From an uncultured Planctomycetaceae bacterium (GTDB lineage: Bacteria; Planctomycetota; Planctomycetia; Pirellulales; Pirellulaceae), in the NCBI GenBank assembly GCA_937967755.1, contig CALBTA010000455.1:1-5491 (forward strand): a stretch of DNA of 5,491 nt. Reading direction: 5' to 3'. Shown piece after piece: positions 1 to 5,491 of this stretch. A model generated the notes under the pieces. That model was given only the letters and a program-made list of their open reading frames with translations. It had not been told where the DNA came from and searched no databases. Position 1 is the stretch's first letter. Each line of letters opens with the position of its first letter. Both the position numbers and the translations under genes were made by a program.

Positions 1-20
1 ATAGCAGCGGCAGTTCCGAA

Positions 21-42
21 CCGTTGCAAAAAATTGCAACGG
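21..42. terminator. Perfect 9-bp inverted repeat, candidate bidirectional stem-loop
   Basis: The arms CCGTTGCAA (21-29) and TTGCAACGG (34-42) are exact reverse complements around a 4-base AAAA spacer. The element lies about 80 bases past the last stop codon of the minus-strand gene, in a non-coding stretch, so it could end transcription of that gene or of a convergent gene to the left of the window. Neither side has a clear run of T after the stem on its coding strand, so it is not a textbook intrinsic terminator. A 22-base symmetric site could also bind a dimeric regulator. The repeat itself is certain; its role is inferred. Confidence 0.45.
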
Positions 43-88
43 CCTTGAATCAATCAACGTTGGGCCGCTTTCGCCACAACGCGAACAC

Positions 89-104
89 GCCGCATCAATG
101 CGGC
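89..104 (-). terminator. GC-rich short hairpin just after the minus-strand gene
   Basis: GCCGCAT (89-95) and ATGCGGC (98-104) are reverse complements. Allowing a realistic 4-base loop gives a 6-bp GC-rich stem. It begins about 15 bases downstream of the TAG stop at 120-122 on the minus strand, a usual place for a transcription-ending or mRNA-stabilising hairpin. No T tract follows, so intrinsic termination is not assured. Confidence 0.35.
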
Positions 105-119
105 CTGACCTCCCGGCGG

Positions 120-680
120 CTACTCGGCGGAGGTTTCTGCCTCTTTTTTGGCGGCTTTCTCCCGCGCGGCCGCCACGGCATCTACGCTAGGCATCTCCCA
201 AGACAGCCCCAGCCAATCGCCAGCGTGCGTGTTGAGGGCGGTCAGTTTCAGCGGCCCTGCGGTCTCCCACGCGCCGCTGAGGCTCAAATTAAGCCCATCG
301 AATTCCTCTTCAAACAAAGCGGAAAACTTCGTTTGCCAAAAACGCCGCATCGAAACGTAACGAACAGAAAGCTTCTCGCCCTGATCTGGGAAGGTCACTT
401 TCACATCGCCGTCACGGATGAGCTTCACTTCCCCGCCCTCTCGTTTGATATTGTACTCGGCGGAAATATGCATCGGTTCGTTTGAGACGCGGTCACGGGC
501 GGTGAAGCGTTCGCCTCGAAGCGTCAGTTTCAGGCGATCGTCATTCACTTTTATCCACAACGGACGGCGAACGGCCAAAGTGATGTCCCAAGGCTCACTC
601 TCTTCGGTGATGCGAAGCTCTTCGGGCACTTCACCCCGCCAGTCTTCGAGCGCTTCCGCCAGGCCGATATCTGTCAGCAA
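120..680 (-). pseudogene. Distal part of the secreted planctomycete hypothetical protein, after an in-frame TGA
   Basis: This stretch is in exactly the same frame as the 684-2258 gene and is separated from it only by one TGA codon and one Thr codon. The first possible in-frame start is TTG at 680, with no ribosome binding site, so independent translation is doubtful. The 187 residues look like real protein: charged and hydrophobic beta-strand-like segments (for example around P-L-W-I-K-V-N-D-D and V-K-V-T-F-P), no further stops, and an Ala/Lys/Glu-rich tail ending in T-S-A-E. I read it as the C-terminal domain of the upstream protein, detached by a nonsense change. There is no signal peptide of its own, so if it were made separately it would stay in the cytoplasm. 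Alternatives are read-through, reinitiation, or a sequencing error that hides one intact gene spanning 120-2258. The function is unknown. Confidence 0.7.
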
Positions 681-683
681 AGT

Positions 684-686
684 TCA
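684..686 (-). other. In-frame TGA interrupting the minus-strand gene
   Basis: On the minus strand the codons read C-T-G, C-G-A, T-G-A, A-C-T, T-T-G, C-T-G, giving L-R-stop-T-L-L. The distances 2258 to 686 and 686 to 120 are both multiples of three, so no frameshift is involved and one substitution restores a 712-codon frame. C-G-A or G-G-A changed to T-G-A are the simplest origins. The stop falls in what I recall as a continuous conserved stretch of the family (H-x-S then N-N, then T-L). Confidence 0.9.
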
Positions 687-2258
687 TCGCAGTGAAATGT
701 CTGCGAAGTTATTCAGCCAACTGGTATGCACACGGGCGACGACGTCGCCTTCGAGATCCACTTCGGGCGGGTCGCTGGGAGCCGCCAGGTGTTCGGGGGC
801 GGCAATCGTCATGAACTGGTAAAGCCGGTCCGAGGTGCTGCTGTACTGCAATGCCCGCGGGCGGACGCCGCGACGCATCATTGGCAGGAAGAAATCTTGC
901 TCGAGCTGATCGTTGGCATCCTGCACCCGCTCGTTCACGCGGCTGTCTAGATCGGCTTTGACTTGCTGCTCCGCGCGGCGGGCGGCCTGAAATTCCCGTT
1001 GTTGTTTGCTGTTGTCCAAACGCTGTCGCAGGGCATCTTCAACTTGCGGAGAGCTGGCTTCGATGTTCGACGTCTCATGTTCCGCTTCACACTTCACCTC
1101 AGACGCCTGTCCGGTGATGCCGCGCTGCGTAAACAGCACTGGCTTCTCGGCATCGATGGTCGTTTTGCCCGTAGTATCGTAAGTCGCACCGTTGCCGGCG
1201 GTGTTCTTGGTGGTTGATTCGATGTTACCGTCCATCGAAACAATGACTTCACCGTTGCGGCCGTTGGGGCTCAACTGCGCCGTGATCGAAGCGGCCGTGT
1301 GGGCATCGCCTTCGGTTGAATTGCCGTTCAGGTAACTATTAACTGCTTCATTCTCATCCACGTCTTGCGTAAAGCCATGGATGACTAGCCGCTCCGAAAA
1401 ATTCGCGAACAAGTTCGGCTTCGAGTAATGACGGTGAATCGATTTCACCACATTGGAGTGTTGCGACGTCCGCGCGAACCAACCCAAAGTTTGTCCCAAC
1501 TCGGCTGCCGTCTGTTCGTTGGGTTCATCCTGATAGGCCGCAAGGCGGTCAGGAAGGTTCACTAGTGCGCTGTCTTCGTCGTCAAAGAACTCGCGCAGTT
1601 CAAGGTAACGCCGCAATCCTTCGCGGTAATTCGCGAACTGAGAGTACTGCAAGCCGGGCGTGTCGCTGGCGGTGATTGCCCAGACTCGAACCAGCGTGGG
1701 GTAGTCAATGGGGTCTTGCGCAAGGGCTTCGCTGTAATCGTTCCACTTTAGAAAGTTCTTCCAGCCTTCTTCCTTCTCAACGCCGCCTTGCCGCAGGAAG
1801 TTATCCAGGCTTCGGCCACTGCTTTCCATCTGCGATTGCGCTGATTGCAAGCGGCTGGGGTTAATTGGGTAAACGTTGTCAACCGCCTTGGTGGCGATAT
1901 CGCCCAACTCGCTTTCGGCAGGAAGTTCCAACTCCCCAATCCACAGGCGGAGCGAATCCCGCACATCGCGAAAACGCACCTTGTAAAGCCCGGCCGTGCC
2001 GCCGGAATATCGTTGCAAGTGCTCTTTGAGAATATCAACGTCCGCATCGTCGCCCAGTTCCAACTGCTGCCGCAATTCGTCCGTCTTTAGGTAATCGCGC
2101 CACCCGTCGGCGTGTTCGCTGCCGTCCAGCCAGGCATTCATGGCATCAAAAGAGCCTTGAACGCCGTGAATGGCTTGGGCGTTGGCAGCGGTCGTAAGGG
2201 TTGCCGCAATCGCCATGGCGGTTAGGGCAACGACGGAAGCTGTTTTCATCACACGCAT
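684..2258 (-). CDS. Secreted hypothetical protein with N-terminal signal peptide, C-terminally truncated by TGA
   Basis: This encodes 524 residues of unknown function, resembling (from memory) a family of long exported planctomycete hypothetical proteins. The ATG at 2258 is chosen because GGAG lies 9 bases upstream; an earlier in-frame ATG at 2306 would put about 16 residues ahead of the signal peptide. Residues 1-29 form a signal peptide (M-K-T, hydrophobic core, then A-N-A-Q-A as a likely signal peptidase I site). Two divergent copies of a G-W-[RK]-x-[FY]-L-K helical unit lie at about 51-110 and 164-225. A segment with H-Y-S-K-P-N-L-F (277-284), which I recall as conserved in relatives, opens a beta-rich middle part. 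Residues about 403-456 are Gln/Arg/Glu-rich and probably coiled-coil. The frame stops at TGA 684-686, yet homologous-looking sequence continues directly after it, so the full protein was probably about 711 residues. Likely location is periplasm or outside the cell. Confidence 0.8.
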   Translation of the reverse strand: MRVMKTASVVALTAMAIAATLTTAANAQAIHGVQGSFDAMNAWLDGSEHADGWRDYLKTDELRQQLELGDDADVDILKEHLQRYSGGTAGLYKVRFRDVRDSLRLWIGELELPAESELGDIATKAVDNVYPINPSRLQSAQSQMESSGRSLDNFLRQGGVEKEEGWKNFLKWNDYSEALAQDPIDYPTLVRVWAITASDTPGLQYSQFANYREGLRRYLELREFFDDEDSALVNLPDRLAAYQDEPNEQTAAELGQTLGWFARTSQHSNVVKSIHRHYSKPNLFANFSERLVIHGFTQDVDENEAVNSYLNGNSTEGDAHTAASITAQLSPNGRNGEVIVSMDGNIESTTKNTAGNGATYDTTGKTTIDAEKPVLFTQRGITGQASEVKCEAEHETSNIEASSPQVEDALRQRLDNSKQQREFQAARRAEQQVKADLDSRVNERVQDANDQLEQDFFLPMMRRGVRPRALQYSSTSDRLYQFMTIAAPEHLAAPSDPPEVDLEGDVVARVHTSWLNNFADISLR

Positions 2259-2265
2259 CGAATTG

Positions 2266-2271
2266 CTCTCC
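2266..2271 (-). promoter_or_regulatory. Ribosome binding site of the secreted hypothetical protein
   Basis: The minus strand reads GGAGAG here, with the GGAG core 9 bases before the ATG at 2258. It decides the start in favour of 2258 over the upstream ATG at 2306, which has no comparable site. The ATG at 2249 would also leave a functional signal peptide but is too far from this site. Confidence 0.65.
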
Positions 2272-2304
2272 GAGAATGTTGGATCTTTCCACGAAAGTCG
2301 CCCC

Positions 2305-2333
2305 ATTCTCTACGACTTACCCCGCTTTCGCAA
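2305..2333 (-). promoter_or_regulatory. Weak sigma-70-like promoter candidate for the secreted hypothetical protein
   Basis: On the minus strand TTGCGA (2333-2328) and GAGAAT (2310-2305) each match four of six bases of the -35 and -10 consensus, with a 17-base spacer. Transcription would begin near 2298, giving a leader of about 40 bases that carries the GGAG site. Matches of this quality arise by chance often, so the placement supports it more than the sequence does. Confidence 0.2.
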
Positions 2334-2446
2334 GGGTTGGCAAGTCGTGCACGAATAGGCCGGACCACGCAATGCGCGGCTGCGAGCGTGAACAAACGGT
2401 TCAGCCCGCACGATCTGAACTAGCCCGTGGTCTTTTTTCATCAAAT

Positions 2447-2473
2447 CATGTTGCCTTTTCGCCACATGTTGCC
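2447..2473. repeat. 9-bp direct repeat CATGTTGCC, period 18, in the divergent intergenic region
   Basis: CATGTTGCC occurs exactly at 2447-2455 and 2465-2473, separated by 9 bases. It lies in the 296-base non-coding region between the two divergent genes (2259-2554), about 80 bases before the proposed start of the lipoprotein gene. Two copies 18 bases apart could be tandem sites for a regulator. The rest of this intergenic region holds the minus-gene ribosome binding site and the weak promoter; I found no convincing promoter for the plus-strand gene in it. Confidence 0.4.
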
Positions 2474-2554
2474 AGGTCGCGGGTACGTTTGCCTTGGCGA
2501 GAGAGCAGAACGTCTGCGCTTGCGCCACCGAAGACTCCCCAATCCCAATCCACT

Positions 2555-5239
2555 GTGCCACGCCAACTCCCCACCACCCGAGCCTTGCTAGCAGCTGCCG
2601 TGATCGGTGCGCTGTTGCTGTGTGGGTGCGGCCGTTGGAGAGTGCCGGCGATTGACCCGACGGGCCAGCGCATCTTCGCACCGCCCGGATCGTATACGAC
2701 GTTGAATCCGCGACCGTTCGCTGGGTTCAGCCGCCCGGCGTTTACGGCTCCGCCCGCTCCTGGGCCATGCTTGGACCTTCCGCCGACGCAACCTCCGATA
2801 GCGGGCCCAGGCTTTGTTGCGCCTGGTCCGATGGTTGCTCCGCAAATACCCATCGGAACCGGCGCTGCGCTCGGCGGCCAGCGGGGTTCTATTGTCTTGA
2901 CCCCAACGCGTTTGATCGCACCGGTTGGCAGCGAGGTCGTTTTGAAGGCGGGCCTCTGCGGCGGCGATGGGCACTACGTTACCGACCAACCCATCGAATG
3001 GGTTATGTCGCAGGAAAGCGTGGGGCATTTGGTTGCCGCCGGGAACCACCGAGATCCCGGGTTCCTTGACCGCCTGCTGCACAACGACGTCGGAAGAGCC
3101 GATGTCACGCGCGATGCCGGCTATGCCCGCGGGCGAACGACAGACCGCCGCCGTGTGTTGCAACGCGGTGCAACTGCCGAACAGCTTCTTAGCGGGCAAA
3201 CTTGGGCCAGCGTCACATCGCTCGCCGAAGGAACGACCCGCGTCGCGGCAATGGCCCCGAATTCGCCGAACTGGGACGGGCTTCGCCAAACGGCGGTCAT
3301 TGAGTGGATCGACGCCCAATGGTTCGCCCCGGCACCAGCGATCGCCGCATCGGGAACGCAGCACAACCTCACCACCACCGTCACCCGCAGCACCGATGGC
3401 ACGCCGCTGGTCGGGTGGATCGTTCGTTACGAGGTCGCCGACGGACCTCCGGCCCAATTCGTATCCTACGAAGGCAACGCCGGAGTAGTTGCCGACGCCA
3501 CGACCGACAGCAACGGCCAGGCGACCGTCACGATTTCCCCCACGACCAACGCGGCCGGCACGACGAACATCCGCATTCAAATCATCCGACCCGCCTCGCT
3601 CGACGGAAGCCGCGCCCCGCTGGCGGTTGGCAATGCCCAGACTTCCTGCACCTGGAGCGCACCCGGTTTGGCGGCCGCCATCGTCGGCCCGCAACAAGTG
3701 CAAGCCGGTCAGGCGGCGACCTATCACATCGAAGTGACCAACCCCGGCGATCACCCGGTTCGCAACGTGGCGGTCACGCATGTGCTGCCTCCGCAGATGA
3801 GCTACATGGGCAGCGATCCCACGGGGCAAGTCTTCGGCAACCGTGTGCAATGGCAGTTCCCGGTTATTGATCCTGGCATGATCATGGCGATCGACGTCAC
3901 CTGCCGGGCCGACAGCGGCGGCGATGTCGCGCACCTGATCAATGCCACCAGTGCCGAAGGGCTGACCGCCGCAGCCCAAGCCGTAACCCGCATTCAGCAA
4001 GATGGCTTGTCACTGAGGGTAACGGGTCCGGTCACTGCGCAAGTCGGGCAGACTGTTACCTTCGAAGCCGCCGTGACCAATGCGTCCAGCCAGGTGCTCA
4101 CAGGCGTTGCCGCGGCCGACGATTTGGGTCCCGGACTGCAACATCAAACCGGCGTTTCGCGAATTGAACAAGGCATCGGCGACATGCAACCGGGCGAGAC
4201 AGTGATCGTACCGATCGTGCTGACCATCACGCAGCCGGGCGAGCTTTGCCACAACGTGACCATCACCTCCGCGGGCGGGCAGTTCGCCTCATCGAGATCG
4301 TGCTTGTCCGCCACCGTGGGACCGGCCATCGGTTCGCCGCAAGGGCCTGGATTGAATCCGCCGCAGCCTCCGCAACCGGCTTACGAATTGCAAGTGCAGG
4401 CGCCGCCAACCGCAGTCGTGGGTCAGATCGTGCAATGGAACATCATCGCGACGAATACCGGCGGAGTGCCGTTGACCAACATCAAGGTCGGCAGCACTTT
4501 GGACCAGGCCCTTTCGCACACGTTCGCCGAACCTGGCTTCGGCCCCATCGCCGGCGGCATCGGATGGAACATTCCGCAATTGCCGGTGGGACACCAGGTA
4601 ACGCTTCGCGTACAAGCGCGTTGCAACACGGCATCGCAGCGGGCTTGCCACCGCACCTCGCTGGATTGCGATCAACTGCCAACCAAGTCGGACGAATCGT
4701 GCGTTGTTATTGCGAACCAGGCCAATCGCCAACCTACGGAAACTGATGCCGAAGCCGATGATTCGGACGCCGCCGCGGAATCCGCCCGGCGTTCGAACTG
4801 GAATCTCAGTTCCGTGGCATCGCGACCCGCCGAAGATGAAGACGGCCAACCTGGTGACGCTGCCGACGGGCCTTCGCAATTCAAAGTGACCATCACCCCC
4901 ACGCGAAAGAACTTGCTGGTGGGTGATGCGGTGAATTGCCTGGTCGAAGTTCACAACGACAGCCATCGTGCTGACAAAGAGGTCCAACTTCGATTGCACC
5001 TGCCGGCTTCGCTGCGAATGGAGCGCTTGATCGATGGCCCCGTTTACCTGCACACTTCGCGGCCGGAAGAGGGCATCGTCAAGTTTGAATCGATTCGAGA
5101 GATGCGGGCGGGCGAGAGCCTAACGTTCCGCATCCGCTTGCGCAGCAGCCAATCGGGCCGGCAAGAATTCAGCGCGTCGGCCGAAAGCGTTTGGCATCGA
5201 GACGCCGCTTCGGCCGCCGCCGTATTGATGGTTCAGTAA
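2555..5239 (+). CDS. DUF11-repeat cell-envelope lipoprotein
   Basis: This encodes 894 residues from the GTG at 2555. That start gives a short basic N-terminus (R3, R9), a hydrophobic core (10-22) and a lipobox L-C-G-C with Cys25 as the lipidated residue; no Shine-Dalgarno sequence precedes it and the frame is open upstream to 2201, so the start is less certain than the gene. The motif R-V-P-A-I-D-P-T-G follows the lipobox, then a Pro/Gly-rich stretch to about 110. Residues about 112-260 and 270-370 look like Ig-like/invasin-like beta domains. Four DUF11/CARDB-like repeats follow, each opening with a V-G-Q-like motif then x-V-x-N: about 372-480, 485-587, 610-719 and 775-894. A Pro-rich linker (about 590-609) and an acidic linker (about 720-774) separate the last ones. 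No catalytic motif is visible, so a structural or adhesive role at the membrane is likely. The partner is unknown. It is divergent from the secreted protein gene. Confidence 0.85.
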   Translation: MPRQLPTTRALLAAAVIGALLLCGCGRWRVPAIDPTGQRIFAPPGSYTTLNPRPFAGFSRPAFTAPPAPGPCLDLPPTQPPIAGPGFVAPGPMVAPQIPIGTGAALGGQRGSIVLTPTRLIAPVGSEVVLKAGLCGGDGHYVTDQPIEWVMSQESVGHLVAAGNHRDPGFLDRLLHNDVGRADVTRDAGYARGRTTDRRRVLQRGATAEQLLSGQTWASVTSLAEGTTRVAAMAPNSPNWDGLRQTAVIEWIDAQWFAPAPAIAASGTQHNLTTTVTRSTDGTPLVGWIVRYEVADGPPAQFVSYEGNAGVVADATTDSNGQATVTISPTTNAAGTTNIRIQIIRPASLDGSRAPLAVGNAQTSCTWSAPGLAAAIVGPQQVQAGQAATYHIEVTNPGDHPVRNVAVTHVLPPQMSYMGSDPTGQVFGNRVQWQFPVIDPGMIMAIDVTCRADSGGDVAHLINATSAEGLTAAAQAVTRIQQDGLSLRVTGPVTAQVGQTVTFEAAVTNASSQVLTGVAAADDLGPGLQHQTGVSRIEQGIGDMQPGETVIVPIVLTITQPGELCHNVTITSAGGQFASSRSCLSATVGPAIGSPQGPGLNPPQPPQPAYELQVQAPPTAVVGQIVQWNIIATNTGGVPLTNIKVGSTLDQALSHTFAEPGFGPIAGGIGWNIPQLPVGHQVTLRVQARCNTASQRACHRTSLDCDQLPTKSDESCVVIANQANRQPTETDAEADDSDAAAESARRSNWNLSSVASRPAEDEDGQPGDAADGPSQFKVTITPTRKNLLVGDAVNCLVEVHNDSHRADKEVQLRLHLPASLRMERLIDGPVYLHTSRPEEGIVKFESIREMRAGESLTFRIRLRSSQSGRQEFSASAESVWHRDAASAAAVLMVQ

Positions 5240-5289
5240 CACGTGGAACGCCGTGGCAATCTGATATCTAAGGAATCGAGCGAGTTTCG

Positions 5290-5295
5290 TATAAT
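5290..5295 (+). promoter_or_regulatory. Perfect TATAAT -10 box before the HEAT-repeat gene
   Basis: TATAAT stands 37 bases before the proposed TTG start and 50 bases past the lipoprotein stop. Transcription would begin near 5302, giving a leader of about 30 bases. The -35 region at the right distance (TCTAAG at 5267-5272) is poor, and there is no extended -10 TGn. If real, it gives the HEAT-repeat gene its own transcript rather than only read-through from the lipoprotein gene. No terminator hairpin is evident between 5240 and 5289. Confidence 0.45.
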
Positions 5296-5317
5296 CTTTG
5301 TCGAACATCATTCCTGC

Positions 5318-5325
5318 AAGAGAGA
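5318..5325 (+). promoter_or_regulatory. Purine-rich ribosome binding site candidate, TTG start
   Basis: AAGAGAGA ends 7 bases before the TTG at 5333. It only partly matches the Shine-Dalgarno consensus, but its distance favours TTG 5333 over the next in-frame TTG at 5345. No in-frame ATG or GTG occurs nearby upstream. Confidence 0.4.
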
Positions 5326-5332
5326 CTCACCG

Positions 5333-5491
5333 TTGACTAACAACTTGAAAGACCACGCCGAGCGGCTGTCGTCCGGCGATGTGGAAGAGCGGCTGCGGGC
5401 CGCCGAAGCTCTGTGCGCGATCGGTCAAGACGCCAGCGAGTGCACGATCGCATTGATCGACGCGCTCGCCGACCCCAACGAAGGCGTGCGT
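5333..5491 (+). CDS. HEAT-repeat protein, N-terminal part (runs off the window)
   Basis: Fifty-three codons are visible, open to the last base. The translation shows a helix-turn-helix pattern typical of HEAT or PBS-lyase-like repeats: D-V-E-E-R-L-R-A-A-E-A-L-C-A-I-G (about 16-31), then A-L-I-D-A-L-A-D-P-N-E-G-V-R (40-53), with the A-A-x-A-L-x-x-I-G and L-x-D-x-(N/D)-x-x-V-R signatures of these repeats. HEAT repeats form superhelical scaffolds for protein binding; with no more of the protein visible, the partner cannot be named. There is no signal peptide at this start, so it is probably cytoplasmic. It follows the lipoprotein gene on the same strand by 93 bases and has a TATAAT box in the gap. 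The start is a TTG, chosen for its purine-rich upstream site; codon 5 (TTG 5345) is an alternative. Confidence 0.7.
   Translation, partial: MTNNLKDHAERLSSGDVEERLRAAEALCAIGQDASECTIALIDALADPNEGVR

Noticed and set aside
24..485. 153-codon plus-strand open frame at the left edge
   Set aside because: It lies opposite the distal part of the minus-strand gene, begins inside the hairpin region, and has no ribosome binding site or domain pattern.
684..686. Selenocysteine reading of the in-frame TGA
   Set aside because: I saw no convincing SECIS-like hairpin directly after the TGA, and nothing suggests a redox site in this part of the protein. A nonsense change or an error is simpler.
2505..2517. Inverted repeat GCAGA-ACG-TCTGC upstream of the lipoprotein gene
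   Set aside because: Five-base arms around a 3-base spacer are expected by chance and are too short to support a hairpin or operator call.
2990..3180. Possible frameshift in the lipoprotein gene, where the protein becomes Arg-rich
   Set aside because: The frame stays open, and the following segment (S-G-Q-T-W-A-S-V-T and onward) resumes in the same frame, so it is a divergent loop rather than a break.
2588..4000. 470-codon open frame on the minus strand opposite the lipoprotein gene
   Set aside because: Its translation is rich in Arg, Gly and Ala with no domain pattern, as expected for the shadow of a GC-rich gene, whereas the plus-strand frame has a lipobox and repeated domains.
5242..5256. 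Repeated CGTGG and weak CACG/CGTG pairing after the lipoprotein stop as a terminator
   Set aside because: The stem would be only four base pairs with no T tract; no terminator can be supported here.

Overview
The window reads as a planctomycete chromosome fragment, most likely from the Pirellulales side of the phylum. The grounds are moderately high GC with many Arg, Ala and Gly codons, a secreted low-complexity-rich hypothetical protein of a type I associate with planctomycetes, a large lipoprotein built from DUF11-like domains with an R-x-P-A-I-D-P-T-G motif after the lipobox, and a HEAT-repeat protein. The assignment is from memory of these families and was not searched. No phage, transposon, CRISPR, tRNA or rRNA signal was seen.

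Layout: bases 1-119 are a non-coding 3' region with two hairpins. Bases 120-2258 (minus strand) hold a reading frame for a secreted protein of about 711 residues, cut by one in-frame TGA at 684-686 into a 524-codon upstream part and a 187-codon downstream part. Bases 2259-2554 are a divergent intergenic region with a ribosome binding site for the minus gene, a weak promoter candidate and a short direct repeat. Bases 2555-5239 (plus strand) encode an 894-residue lipoprotein with an N-terminal Ig-like region and four DUF11/CARDB-like beta-sandwich repeats. Bases 5240-5332 are a short gap with a perfect TATAAT box. Bases 5333-5491 are the start of a HEAT-repeat protein that runs off the window.

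The two large genes are divergent and both products are exported: one has a classical signal peptide and the other a lipoprotein signal. Both are probably cell-envelope or periplasmic proteins, but nothing in the sequence shows a shared pathway. The HEAT-repeat gene appears to have its own promoter. The most noteworthy point is the TGA inside the minus-strand gene: the same frame continues beyond it for 187 codons of normal-looking protein. This points to a recent nonsense mutation, a sequencing error, or (less likely) read-through. Otherwise this looks like an ordinary planctomycete region with no convincing new system.
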